Notes: generated by a model not told the origin, from the sequence alone. A stretch of DNA of 64,000 nucleotides from Platanthera guangdongensis (GCA_039583875.1 CM077166.1:79978564-80042563), one strand, 5' to 3'. Shown: positions 20,871 to 31,800, counted from the stretch's first letter. Made by a program: numbers and translations.

Positions 20871-22546
20871 AATCTACGTCAGCGTCGGTGGTTAGAATAT
20901 GTGGCTGATTATGAAGTGGAAATTATTTATCATCCAGGAAAGGCTAATGTAGTAGCTGATGCTTTGAGTAGAAAGACCGCTAAAATTTTTAATCTGTCGG
21001 TAGAGTCCTTGGTAGAAGCATTCTTATTGATGGATATTGAGGTTGGGAGTCATACTGTGCATGCTAGTCTAGAAGCAAAAGAACCCTCTTGGATTTCCTT
21101 ACTCGAGCACATCAGAAGGATGATCCGGATTTGTCACACCTCCTAAATAGAATTGTGAGAGGAGAGTTACCTGATTTCTCTTTGGATGAGTTCGATACCT
21201 TGAGGTATCAGGGTAGATTTTGCGTCCCCACCTTTGACGATATTCGAACTAAGATCTGTGCTGAAGCTCATGGTTCCAGTGTAGCCTACCACCCTGCTTC
21301 CACTAAGATGTATAAAGATCTAAAGCTAATTATTTGGTGGTCAGGGATGAAGAATTATATCGCGAAGTTTGTATCGGAATTTTATACGTGTCAGCGTGTT
21401 AAGGCTGATCATAGAAGTCTCGGTGGTAAATTGACAACGCTTGATATTCCAAGTTTGAAATGAGAGAGTATTTCAATGGATTTCATAACTGGTCTACCAA
21501 AATCTCCCCGTGGGCACGACTTTGTTTGGGTGAGAATCGATAGATTGACAAAGTGTGCTCACTTTGTTCCATTTAAGATTGGGTATTCGATGAAGAGATA
21601 GCTGAGCTATATCTTGAAGAGGTCACCATATTACATGGAGTGCCTGTTAGGATTGTATCAGATTGAGACTCCAGATTTACGTCTCACTTTTGGAAGAGTT
21701 TACAGGGGGTTGGGTACGGATTTAAGGTATTCCACCGACTACCATCCGCAGACGAATGGTCAGACGAAAAGGGTAAATCAAATCATAGAAGATATGATCA
21801 GGTGTTATATTTTAGATCATGGTAGTGCTTGGGACGAGCGTCTCAGACTCATGGAGTTTGAATACAATAATAGTTATCAAGAGAGTCTGCAGATGGCCCC
21901 ATTTGAGGCCTTATATGGGAGGCATTGTAGAACTTCTTTGTTTTGGGCTGAAGTTGGTGAGAGACCGTTGCTAGGTCCGGAAGCCCTTGAGGAGAAGAAT
22001 TTTGTTGTGACTCATATTCGAGAAAAGCTCCGTGTGGCTCAAGAGCACTATGAGAAATATGCTAATCAACGAAGGGTCGATCTGGAGTTTGCTGTTGGAG
22101 ACTTAGTTTTTCTGAAGGTTTCTCCGATAACTGGCTTTAAAAGGTTTGGAAGGAACCACAAGTTAGACCCCCGGTACGTGGGACTTTTTCAGGTTCTTGA
22201 ACGCATCGGAGTTTCAGCGTATAGGCTGGACTTGTCTGCTACCTTCCCTGGTGTCCATGAAGTGTTTCATTTGAGCCAGATACGGAAGTGTGTTCGTAAT
22301 GATCGTCAAGTCCTCGACTCCATGCCCCAGATTCAGCCCAACCTTATCTATGTGGACAAACATATTTGTATTCTGGATTCTCAAGAGCGTGTGTTGCGAA
22401 GAAAGACCATCCCCATGGTCAAGATTCTTTGGAGAAATCAAGACGTCGAGAGCGTGATGGGGGAATTTGAATCGACGATGAGGGATTCTCATCCGCACCT
22501 CTTCTCTAAGTTTCGGGTATGTCTTTATGTTTTCAGTGATGTTTGA
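20841..22546 (+). pseudogene. Tekay copy B integrase with chromodomain-like tail
   Basis: The zinc domain (YHPASTKMYKDLK, FYTCQRVKADH; first Cys changed to Phe) is at 21,280-21,410. The core starts at MDFITG (21,476). A 1-base deletion near 21,597, relative to copy A, shifts the frame until about 21,715. From there the stretch is open to 22,546, covering NGQTKRVNQ (catalytic Glu replaced by Lys), VGDLVFLKVSPITG and the full chromodomain-like end VKILWRNQDVES...HPHLF. Confidence 0.88.
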
Positions 22547-22604
22547 TTTTATCGTTTTGGTTTGGTTTTGGAGTTGTATTAAGTTTCGGGATGAAGCTTC
22601 TTTT

Positions 22605-22612
22605 AGGGGGAG
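22605..22612 (+). other. Polypurine tract, Tekay copy B
   Basis: AGGGGGAG lies four bases before the LTR start TGTAACGCC at 22,617, identical in placement to copy A. Confidence 0.85.
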
Positions 22613-22616
22613 TGAC

Positions 22617-23720
22617 TGTAACGCCCCCGATTTTTTTGATGATTTTATTTGAATGGGCATCGTCATATTTATGACGTCGTGGCGTTACTCTTAACGTCGA
22701 GTTGACGGTGCAATGCCGTTAAGGCATTTTCACGTTCGTGCGGTCCAGTCGGCCAAATTCCTGTTGTAATGGGAAAATTTTGCATTTGGAATTTAAGTTA
22801 AGTAATTTTGGACTTGCTCGTCAAGTTTCTTCGTGATCCGAACGATATTTGGGCCTCAGCGATTTTCCGAAGTTTTGTGGAATTTATGTTCGTCGTAAAC
22901 TTTAAAAATTTATATCTCTAGAATGCACCATCGTATTTTGGTTTTGACTTTGCTGTTGTGTTCGTAGCTTCAGTGTTCGCCTGCGGTGCGAATTTCGTTT
23001 GATTCGGCGCGCGTTTGGCCCTCCGTTTTGAACTCGTGTTTCCTTATTCAAAAATGTATAAATATGATTATTTTAATATTATAGTACTATTCAAAAATGT
23101 ATTTTACTATTCATTTATTAAGTTTAATTTTTTGGATATATATGTAAAAAGTTACTGTTCATGCAAAAAAAATTGTCTGATTCGCGAGTAAATTTTTTAG
23201 GTACTCGAGTGAATTTTTTTTTGGTGTACTCGAGTGATAATTCCTTATACTCGAGTGATAATTCCTTACACTCGAGTGAATTTTTGTTAGCACTCGAGTG
23301 ATCATTTCTTGTACTCGAGTGATCATTCGTACCTCTCGAGTTATGTATTCCTATCACTCGAGTAGATTATTTTCTACCTCTCGAGTTCTTGTAAACTTCT
23401 TCTCGAGTTGTCCTGTACAGTTTGAGTTCGGACGCCATTTGAAGGGTCAAAACTGTGTTGGATGGAAAAATGGTTAACATTAAATTTGTTCGTCTCGACG
23501 AGATCTACAACTTAAATGTTGTGCACTTTTGCAATTTGAAGACATCCTAATTCTCTATTTTCGATCTCCGCAAAACTTCTCGTATGTAAGCCGTACTGTT
23601 GATTTCTACTCGAGCACTATTGAATTTACTCGAGTACCATTGATTTTACTCGAGTATAATTGATTTTTCTAGAGTACTATTGATTCCTCTCGACTACTAG
23701 TGATTTTTTCTCGAGTATTA
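22617..23720 (+). repeat. Tekay copy B 3' LTR, truncated
   Basis: Matches 13,701-14,796 of the copy A LTR with scattered substitutions. It stops at TCGAGTATTA where a different LTR (TGTAACACCC) begins at 23,721. The missing 2.2 kb is not found downstream in this window. CTCGAG arrays occupy 23,178-23,420 and 23,608-23,720. Confidence 0.88.
23178..23720. repeat. ACTCGAGT array in Tekay copy B LTR
   Basis: Same two-cluster layout as in copy A, with about 17 recognisable TCGAG copies. Copies differ from A mostly inside the CpG or by small spacer changes. Confidence 0.85.
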
Positions 23721-23754
23721 TGTAACACCCTAAATTCCAGAATTTGGCAAAATT

Positions 23755-24290
23755 GGGTGACACAGCCTGGGACACGGGTGTGTCCCAGGGCGTGTCCTAC
23801 TCGGGTGAGCAGTCGATGAGTGGTCGACAAAATTCGATCAACGATTGTCGCGAGCAGAGTACACAGGCGTGTCATAGGGCTTGTCCTCGCGGGTCGACGA
23901 ATTTCAGCTCGACGAAGTGGAGCTAGGGTGTGTCTAGTGCCGTGTACGGGCACATGGCCTGGGACACGGGCGTGTCACAGGCCGTGTCCTTTTCGGGATG
24001 TGCCCAAGGCATTGAGTCCTGGTGAACACGGGTAGGACACGACTGTGTCTTAGGGTACATGACCTGTGACACGGGCGTGTCACTGGCCGTGTCCCTCTCG
24101 GGTTGATCTCGATTTTGTGCAGCCTGAATAACACGGCCGCAGACACAGGCGTGTCTGAAGGCGTGTCATGTGATACGGCCCGTGACACCGGCGTGTCATA
24201 TGGGCGTGTACTGGACTGGATAAGTCGGTTGAGCACCGCTTGAGGTACACGGCCTGGGACACGGTCCTGGCACAGGCCGTGTCAGGCAAA
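23755..24290. repeat. GACACGGGCGTGTC inverted-repeat cluster
   Basis: Phrases such as ACACGGGCGTGTCACAGGCC and GGCCGTGTCC recur every 25-60 bases in both orientations. Each core has 6-bp arms GACACG/CGTGTC separated by two bases. Related clusters occur at 25,490-25,525 and, inverted, at 29,275-30,130. Confidence 0.85.
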
Positions 24291-24855
24291 AAATATGATT
24301 TTGTGGCAAAATCGTGGCTATCCATTTCTTCAGCTGTGATCCAATGGCTTAGCTGCCTCCCTGCTTCTTTATGGCCGTGGATGAGAAGGGAATTCTCATT
24401 TGTCATTTTGGCCTTCATCTTTCTACAATCCTAGAGAGAGAAAGAGAGGAAGAAGGAGGAGGAGAAAGATGAGTTGGCCACTGGTGGTGTTGCAGAGTTC
24501 CCACAAGAGATCCGAGGCCAGTGTTGTGGAGGAAAAGTCATTGTGTTTCTTTCCAACCAGCTAGGGGCTCATGGTGCTGAAGCGGTCTTTGAGGGTAACG
24601 ACTTTTCTTCCTAGCCATGTGAAGGCTTCTTTTTGGCATGTGCATAAGATTCCCACACCAGAGGGTGGCTTGTTATGGGAGTCCTTTGGGTTGATTCATG
24701 GAATCCCCAATCATTTGACATATAGATCTAGAAAAAGAGTACGGAATAGGCATGTTGTCTGAAGCCCATCTAGACAAGTTGGTCTGGATTGGTGATGTTG
24801 CATATACGCACCGGAGAAGACTCTGTGATAAACGTGTAGTTTAAGGAGTCGACGG

Positions 24856-25095
24856 GTTAGACCTGCGATGGGCAGTAGCAGGAAGTACTGGAGTGGTAGT
24901 CCAAGAAAATACCCGTATAATGCTTGTGCTGTTGGGTTGTACCTTCGAAGGGCCGTAGCAGGAAGTAATGGCGTGATAAGCCATGAAATACCCTTGATGC
25001 TTGAATGTTTGGTGGGTTGTGCCTGTGAAGGGGAGTAGCAGGAAATACTGGCTTGGTAGTCCAGGAAAATACCCTCAAGTGATGTACGGTTAAGC
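24856..25095 (+). repeat. 80-bp tandem triplication
   Basis: The phrase GTAGCAGGAAGTACTGG and its surroundings recur at exactly 80-base steps (unit anchors at 24,871, 24,951 and 25,031), with AAATACCC in each unit. The copies are diverged, so the triplication is old. Confidence 0.85.
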
Positions 25096-25560
25096 CTAGG
25101 GATGGAAAGTGAGTTCTGACACTAACGCGAGGTATAGCTCCTAGGTAACCGATGAATGTGAAGCGAATTTTGTGAGAATGGGCTGGTTATGTATGAACTT
25201 ATGAGTTCACCTAAAGGAAACAGGCAAGGTGATACTGACCCGTGCCTTTTATGTAGCCTCGAGTATGCCGTACTCGGTGATGGCAAGGCGACTTGAGCAA
25301 CGGGGAGTGGATGATCCAACCTGCGCTATGTCCGTCCGATGTGAGACATGAAAGTTCGGTTTATTGGAGCGTATAGCAAGAGTCTTAGGCTTGCGCGCCA
25401 TGACACAATGGGGGGGCTGTAACGCCCCGAAACTCAAAAGAGCGACGGAAGGCATGTTGAGCAAAGTTAGGAATTTGGCAGGGGTCATACGGTCTGGGAC
25501 ACGGGCGTGTCATAGGCCGTGTCCTTAGCTAATTGTGGCGTGTTTGACACAGTCTGCTAT

Positions 25561-25960
25561 GTTGACACAGGGTCTGCTGTGTCGACACAGGGCCTGCTGT
25601 GTCGACACAGGGCCTGCTGTGTCGACACAGGGCCTGCTGTGTCGACACGGGGCCTGCTGCGTCGACACGGGGCCTGCTGCGTCGACACGGGGCCTGCTGT
25701 GTCGACACGGGGCATGCTGTGTCGACACGGGGCCTGCTGTGTCGACACGGGGCCTGCTGTGTCGACACGGGGCCTGCTGTGTCGACACGGGGCCTGCTGT
25801 GTCGACACGGGGCCTGCTGTGTCGACACGGGGCCTACTGTGTCGACACGGGGCCTGCTGTGTCGACACGGGGCCTGCTGTGTCGACACGGGGCCTGTTGT
25901 GTCGACACGGGGCCTGCTGTGTCGACACGGGGCCTGCTGTGTCGACACATGGCCTGCTGT
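25561..25960. repeat. Minisatellite: 20 units of exactly 20 bp
   Basis: Unit GTCGACACGGGGCCTGCTGT repeats in perfect register for 400 bp. The first units have CAGGG for CGGGG, and there are a few point variants (for example CATG at 25,711 and CTACTG at 25,831). Each unit holds the palindrome TGTCGACA across the unit junction. Because no stop occurs in any phase, all six frames are open; the predicted 20-residue-period peptides are shadows. Confidence 0.97.
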
Positions 25961-26095
25961 GTAGACACGGAGTTTCGGCATAGAGTGTCGACACAGGTTG
26001 TGCTTTGTCGACAAAAAGTGTCGACACAGAGTGTCGACACAGGTTGTGCTGTGTCGACACGGGGTGTCGACACAGACTGTCGACACACGGGTCTT
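25961..26095. repeat. Degenerate TGTCGACA cluster
   Basis: About seven more GTCGACA copies occur with irregular spacing (AGTGTCGACACAG, TTGTCGACAAA), continuing the minisatellite theme without its 20-bp register. Confidence 0.85.
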
Positions 26096-27651
26096 GGCAG
26101 GGTCTCGACTAAATATCCTGACACATTTTGAGTTTGTCGCGGATGTGTCCCCACCAGTTTGTGAACCGTGCGGTGTTTCGGCCCCGTTTTTCCATGTCAG
26201 ACCTGGATCGTAGCCGTACATTTCTTTATGTTGGGATCCGACGGCTGGAGGCTATTCCTATTGGTATATACCCGAGTGTAGGGTTTCAAAACCCTTATCT
26301 TCTGTTCGCTGGTTCTCTGTCTAAGTTCTAGAGAGAGAGGAGAGCAACGAGGAAGAAGAAGTCTAGATCTGGTCACCGGCGGAGCTTCGGAGCTCTAAAT
26401 CGCGAACCGACTTCGGATCTACGGAGGCTAGGAGAGGGCAGTGCTTTTCATCCGCTTACATCTCCATGGCGCCAAGGAAGAACGCTAGGGTAATGATTCG
26501 CTACTTGAGCATGTGAAGCTCTACTTCTTTTGCATAGGGAAGCCCGCTCTCGCGAGTTTGCGGTGAGTTTGAGGCGTTCCTTCGGGTAGACATGAATAGT
26601 CCCGTTTGTGTACATGTAGAGTCCATAATCGAGAACGGATATAGGCATGATGTGTGAAACCTACCCGAACAAGTTGGTCTGGATCGGTGATGTTGCATTG
26701 CATAAATGGTCGGAGAAGACTCCGTGCAAATGTTTATTTTTCAGGTTTTCTACGTGGTAGATTGCAACAGGGAGCCTTGGGGATTAACTCCAAGGTGCCC
26801 CCAGAAAATTGGGCTGTTGCTTGGTTCTGCCAGCATGGTGCCCTGGGAGCCAACCTGAACCTAGCTGGGTTATGTGATTGTATGGGAGATACGGGACTCG
26901 GGGAAGCTTGACCCGCGCAGATGACTTAATTGACGTTGCGATGTGAGCAATGGGTCAGGTGGAACCGTACCCGATCTATGTCATTTGGTTAGAGAGACCT
27001 AAAGTACGCGGTACTCGCTATTGGCATAGATGGAGGGTCTTAGGCAGTGGCCAGAAAGACCAGTTGCTTACGAGATATTGCCATCCTGGGGGAGGTGGTG
27101 AATCAGCGGAATTTGACCATGATCACCGAGAATGTGCCCTGAGAGAACGGGGCGTATGTCCGTGTATTCCTACACCTATGATGTAGTGTTGTTACATTAC
27201 TACTTGGTTATACTAATAAAGTGCAGGAAAGGAGCATCGCCGCCCCGAGTTTTGGGGTGGGATCGTTATAATTTGTTCAGCATAGCTGACCATTGCTTTT
27301 GTTTTCCACCGTGCGGTGGATTATTGCTTGCAAGTGCTGTATAGCCGAGCAGTAAATAGCGGGCCAAAGCCCAATCGTTGAGCCAGCCCTCGAAGGCCTA
27401 ATTGGAGTGTTTACCTGTTTTATTCATGTATGACCGACCTGCGTATCGTGGTTTGGAAAACATGTAACTTGAGAAAAACAACTGTAAGACTTTAAGGCCA
27501 GTACTTGTGTATTTGTACTTCATTCCTGTTGGCTTTGTAGTTGACATTCATGCTAGTGTTGGGTTCTTTATTAATGCAACAATTTTAATTACTTCTGCTA
27601 GAATGCACCATGTAAGACATTGTTATTGGTTGGATGGTTTCCGTTGAGTAA

Positions 27652-27807
27652 CCACCCGGTCTGTCTGTGGTATATGACGTCTGGCCCCGGCCGGACCTAC
27701 TGTTATATGCTATATGACGGATAGGTTGTAACACCCACATCCGTCTTATGACATATAACAGAAGGTCCAGCTGGAACCCGACGTCATATACCACGGACAG
27801 ACGGAAG
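27652..27807. repeat. Long imperfect hairpin at the junction of two opposed LTRs
   Basis: The left arm (27,652-27,724: GTGGTATATGACGTC, CTGTTATATG) and the right arm (27,735-27,807: its complement, CATATAACAG, GACGTCATATACCAC) are about 73 bases each around TTGTAACA. They are the ends of the plus-strand LTR (25,418-27,726) and the minus-strand LTR (27,727-30,202). Confidence 0.85.
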
Positions 27808-30202
27808 GGTTACGTATTAATAACCAAACTATCCAATTAAGACTACTCGTCCTAACACAGATCATTCTAGCCGAAGCTTTTAAAAGTAGAATGAACCCAA
27901 ACAGAATAATCAATTTGCATGAATGTCCACAGTCACTACCACTGGAATGAAATAACAATACACTGAAAGATACATGGCCTTACGACCTTACAATAGTTCA
28001 CTTATCAAATAGTGTCTTACATACATTGGCTCGCAGGCCGGCCACACATGACAAAACAAAAACAACTATACTCTAAGGCCTTCGAGTGCTAGCACGGCAA
28101 TATGGGCTCCAGCCCGCTATTTTGCAATCGGCTCCGCAGCACCTGCAAGCAACATTCCACCGCACGGTGGCAAACAGGCAACGGTCTGCTAAAGCTGACC
28201 AAATTATAACGACCCCGTCCCTTTCTCGGGACGACAGTGCTCCTTCCCTGCATATCATTAGCCCTGCTAAACAGTTATGTATAAACATATTTCGCCACAG
28301 GTGTAGGCTCGCACAGGCAAACACCCTATGCACTAAGGGCACATTAACGGTGAATCCTGACACTTCAACGTCTTCACCACCACCCCCAGCATGGCAACAA
28401 CATGAGCATTTTATCTTTCCTGACCACTGTCTAAGGCTCCCGACTATGCCATCGGCCAGTCCCCTTTTCGGGTCTCTCGCACCGAACCGCATAGCCCAGG
28501 TCCAATTCCACTTGCCCGTTGCTCAATCGTGTAGTTCACATTAAGACGTACGCACGGGCCAAGCTTCTCTCAGATCCTAATATTTCCAAACAATCACATA
28601 ACCCAGTTATGTTCAAGGCCGGTTCCCAGAACGCCAAGTTAGCAGAACGACGATTCCGCTCAGTTTTTCAGGTGCGCCTTGGAGCTAACCTCCAAGGATC
28701 CCTGCTGTATTCTACCGCGTAGAAACCCGAAAACCCAAAGCACGGAGTCTTCTCTGGCAAATCATAATAAATGCAACATCGCTGATCCAGACCAACATGT
28801 CCGGGTAGGCTTCACACACAATGCCTATGCCCGTACTTCGATTCCGGACTCTATATGCAACACAAGGGGGACTATTCCCGTCAACCTCAAGGAACACCGC
28901 ACACTCGCCGCACACTCGCGGGAGTGGGTTTTCCCTATGCAAAAAGGAAGAGCTTCACATGCTCAAGTAGAGAATCGTTACCCTTGTAGTACGCTTTGGC
29001 TCCATGGAAAACTATCCGTATAGAAGTCTTCGCAACGGGATTCCCTCCACGGATGCGCTCTCGGTTCACTGATCGGTGCTCCGGTGCTCCGCCGACAGCC
29101 GGAAAACTCCTTCTTTATCCTCTTTCTAACTCCCTAAGAGAGAGGGACTAAGGGAGAAAAATGAGGAATTGATCCTCTATTTTCGATCTTAACAGAGCAG
29201 GGTTTCCCCGGGCCGTCAGATTTTAAATAAATAAACCGAACGGCTCTGATCCGCTCAAAAATCAACAGACCTGGGCCGAACACGGCCTTGCACAAGGACG
29301 TGTCCCAGGCTGTGTGCCTCGATCCAGGCACACAGAAAAACCACACGGGCAAGACACGCCTGTTGGGTATTGTATCCATAATGTACCTGATTTGAAGAAG
29401 CCCCTGGACAAGCTAAGGTCAATAGACTATGTATTTGATAAAATCCTTCTAGTTGTGCTTGCAGTTTTTCCACGCTAAGTGCACACCAATGTCAGGGTGC
29501 AGTAGGTCAATATACACGGGTCTGCACGAATAGAAGTCTTCACAACGGGATTTCCTCCACGGATCTGCTCTCGGTTCTCTAAACGGTGCTCCGATGCTCC
29601 GCCGGCGGCCTGAATCCTCCTCCTTCTTCCTCCTTACTCTAACTCCTTGGAAAGAGAAGCTTAAGGGAGAAATGAGGAGTTAAACCACCATTCTCGGCCT
29701 TAACAGAGCAGGAACACGCCTGGGCCGTCAGATCTTAATTAAAGAAAACGAACGGCTCAGATCTGTACAGAAATCCTCAAACCTGGGCCGAACACGGCCT
29801 CGCATACGGTCGTGTCCCAGGCCGTGTGCCTCGATCCTGGCACGATCGTCGAACGCAGAAAAAACCACATGGGCAAGACACACCCGTGTCTCAACCTGAC
29901 ACGCCCGTGTCGGGTCCCAGACACACTCGTGACCGGAGGCGTGTCACAAATAACCGTCACGCCAACCGTCATTACTCTAGGGAACACGGGTACTGACATG
30001 GGTAGACACACGCCCGTGTCAAATGACATGCCCGTGTCATTCTGCCGTGTTTCTTGCCGTGTCCTTCTCGGGATACAGCCGGCCAAAACACCAAGCAGAC
30101 ACGGTCTTGGACATGCCCGTGTCCTAGACTGTGTACCCCTATACAGGCACCAAAATTATTTTTGGACGCGACCAGCTCGATACCGATTTTCGGGGCGTTA
30201 CA
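27727..30202 (-). repeat. Gypsy-type LTR, minus strand, with internal duplication
   Basis: On the minus strand it starts TGTAACGCCCCGAAAATCGG at 30,202 and ends GGGTGTTACA at 27,727; TGTAAC/GTTACA form the terminal inverted repeat. It is homologous in reverse to 25,418-27,726 (for example 28,780-28,815 against 26,665-26,700). It lacks the 20-bp minisatellite and instead has GACACG/CGTGTC motifs (29,275-30,130). It contains a duplicated segment (about 29,023-29,362 and 29,530-29,880). It borders a Sirevirus gag fragment at 30,203. No target duplication is evident. Confidence 0.75.
29363..29529 (+). repeat. Short copia-LTR-like piece between duplicated LTR segments
   Basis: TGTTGGGTATTGTATCC resembles the start of the Sirevirus-2 LTR (TGTTGGGTATTACATC). 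The piece is about 165 bp and sits exactly between the two copies of the duplicated segment ('ATAGAAGTCTTC...AACGGGAT...CTCCACGGAT' at 29,019 and 29,530). Its origin is uncertain. Confidence 0.45.
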
Positions 30203-31084
30203 CTATTTTTTAGAAGATTCTACAAAATGGCAAATAAATACTTTGAAAGAAAGTCATCCAGGCAGGATGACAAGCCAAGGTATGATAAAACCCCCACTAA
30301 AGAAGTGGTTTGCTTTGGCTGCAGGAAACCTGGACACTTCCTCTCAGAATGTCCAGAAAATCATAAGAAGGAGAAGAGAAGAGAGAAGGATTCTAGAAGA
30401 CAACAAAGCAGCAGGCCTTCCTCCAGCAAATATAAAAAGAAGGAGAAAGGTTTTGTAGCTGAAAGCTGGAGTGAAACAGAAGATGAATCCTCATCTTCTA
30501 GCTCCAGTGAAGAAGAAGAAGAGGCAAGGGCCAAAGAAGTGTGCCTCATGGCCATTGATGCCTCTAGAAGCCAGTCAGATGAAGATGCATCTGACAGTGA
30601 AGAAGCTTCACAATCTGAAGCTGACCAGGTACTTTCTACTTTTGATTATAGTTCTGATTCATTCAAATCTGAATTTAAAACCATGTGTATTGATCTGATA
30701 AATTCAGAAAAAGAAATTAAGACACTTAGGGAAAGACTAGGAAACAAAGAAAATGTTATTTCTGAAAACAATAGGCTAAAAGATGAACTCACATTAGCTA
30801 ATGAACAAATTATTGCTTTAAAAACTGAGCTACGTGAGACCAAACAACTTGAGAAATCTCTCAATGAGAGAAGCCTCAAGCTGATGGACATTACAAGCAC
30901 TGTTAATGCCAGACTAAATGACAAGCTGGGCTTTGGTGCATCATCAAGTTTTCCCCCCATTCTCAAGAATAATATTTTATCCACACCCATTAAATTTGTT
31001 TCTGCTAAAGGGAAAGAAATAATAACCAATAAACAAACCACAGAACAAATGCCTGCACGACCCATTTTAACTAGTTCTTTTTAG
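30203..31084 (+). pseudogene. Sirevirus gag C-terminal fragment
   Basis: One open frame of about 290 codons without its own start. FYKMANKYFERKSSR leads to the zinc knuckle CFGCRKPGHFLSEC, a basic stretch, an acidic serine/glutamate stretch, then a coiled-coil-like region (LRERLGNKENVISENNRLKD) and ITSTVNARLNDKLGFGASS. It is closely related to the minus-strand Sirevirus-1 gag (36,358-35,387) but in opposite orientation and less damaged. Both ends are cut: left by the LTR end at 30,202, right by a TAG at 31,082-31,084 beside a junction. Confidence 0.88.
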
Positions 31085-31125
31085 CATTTTGTTATGGTTT
31101 CCCTGGGAGTGACCCATTTTAACTA
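31063..31125 (+). repeat. 16-bp direct repeat at a fragment junction
   Basis: GACCCATTTTAACTAG occurs twice, about 47 bases apart (near 31,063 and 31,110), exactly where the plus-strand gag fragment gives way to the minus-strand Sirevirus-1. This suggests repair-associated joining. Confidence 0.7.
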
Positions 31126-31197
31126 GCATATCATTAAACTCAGCACTAGATAGTTCTATATCATCTTCCCCATTAATAAAACCAAAAACTTTATTTA

Positions 31198-31445
31198 AAA
31201 TAAAAGGTGTGAGAGGAACCTATTGTCTAGATATGGAGCCAGTGAGAGTTGTGGATCTGGAAGTTTAATCCTTGTGGTCATGACCTTCCTTAACTGTTGA
31301 GCCTCAAACAACTATAAGATGTTCTTGAAAACTTGATCAGAATGGCTGAATGAATCCATATCGATGTCGAAGATAAAATCAAATTTCATTACGGAAAGTG
31401 TCGCCACTGAAATCACCATTGCCTGTACAAACAAGAGATCAAGTG
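31198..31445 (-). pseudogene. Start of a post-pol ORF in Sirevirus-1, truncated
   Basis: From an ATG at 31,419 the minus strand reads MVISVATLSVMKFDFIF, DSFSHSDQVFKNIL, then a TAG and LFEAQQLRKVMTTRIKLPD and FLSHLLF before a TAA. It is too short for the standard ORF list. I do not recognise the family. Its position, downstream of pol and behind a palindrome array, parallels the large post-pol ORF of Sirevirus-2 (60,760-63,138), but I see no clear residue similarity. Confidence 0.4.
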
Positions 31446-31479
31446 CAAAAGAACTAGAAAGCACAGGATGGAGTTCGAT

Positions 31480-31800
31480 GAAAACCTAATTATAAGTTTT
31501 CAGAAGATGAAATGGCGAACTCCATCCAACGAAATAGAAAATCGTCGAACTCAATTCGATGAAAAATCTCATAAAGAAATAAAAGCGTCAATCTAAGTTT
31601 GAAGAGGGGGAAACAATTCGTCATTCTCCGTTCAACGAAAATTTTCTGAAATAACTTTCGTCAATCTTCGTACGACGATCAGTCTCACAAAGGAAATTTC
31701 GTCGATCTCCATTCGACGAACACTCCACGAAGTGTTCATAGTTCGTCGATCTCCGTTCGACGAAAAATGGACAACTCGTCGACTACAGACAAAAATCAAA
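31480..31800. repeat. TCGTCGA/TCGACGA array after Sirevirus-1 pol
   Basis: At least six copies of TTCGTCGATCTCCGTTCGACGAA-like dyads, several decayed, lie between the pol stop (about 31,826) and the post-pol ORF. Arms TTCGTCGA and TCGACGAA are complementary around 6-8 bases. The same motif occurs at 35,050-35,310 and 38,095-38,340. Confidence 0.88.

Larger units (their letters stand above)
18285..23720 (+). mobile_element. Tekay/Del-like element, copy B (internal region plus truncated 3' LTR)
   Basis: Collinear with copy A from 9345 onward. It starts abruptly in gag, lacks leader and PBS, has full pol, PPT (22,605-22,612) and 1.1 kb of 3' LTR cut at 23,720 by another LTR start. Shared in-frame stops with copy A show the two derive from an already damaged ancestor or from duplication of one locus. 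Confidence 0.88.
23721..25417 (+). repeat. Gypsy-type LTR body with GACACG/CGTGTC motifs
   Basis: Starts TGTAACACCCTAAATTCC. From 23,755 to 24,290 it carries many GACACGGGCGTGTC-like inverted repeats (arms GACACG and CGTGTC). The middle (24,480-24,840) matches the LTR at 25,418-27,726 (AAGTTGGTCTGGATTGGTGATGTTGC and 'GGAGAAGACTC'). It contains an 80-bp triplication. A G-rich tract (AATGGGGGGGC, 25,408-25,417) directly precedes the next LTR start and looks like a PPT, so the last part may be internal rather than LTR sequence. No gag or pol is present. Confidence 0.7.
25418..27726 (+). repeat. Gypsy-type LTR with 20-bp minisatellite
   Basis: Starts TGTAACGCCCCGAAAC directly after a PPT-like AATGGGGGGGC and ends near GACGGATAGGT, where an oppositely oriented LTR begins. 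About 2.3 kb. After the minisatellite it has the usual GAGAGAGAGG leader and an ATGGCGCCAAGG stretch. It is the inverted partner of 27,727-30,202. No domain is found in its ORFs (26,654-26,911 and 26,950-27,186). Confidence 0.75.

Noticed and set aside
23669..24418. ORFs rich in Thr/Arg/Pro in the GACACG cluster
   Set aside because: Overlapping in several frames and driven by the repeated GACACGGGCGTGTC motif.
25561..25960. CRISPR-like array
   Set aside because: Repeats are contiguous with no spacers, and the surroundings are plant LTR sequence.
25519..26221. Long ORFs of a cysteine/histidine-rich repeat protein on both strands
   Set aside because: They exist only because the 20-bp minisatellite unit has no stop in any phase. 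All six frames are open, so none has coding evidence.
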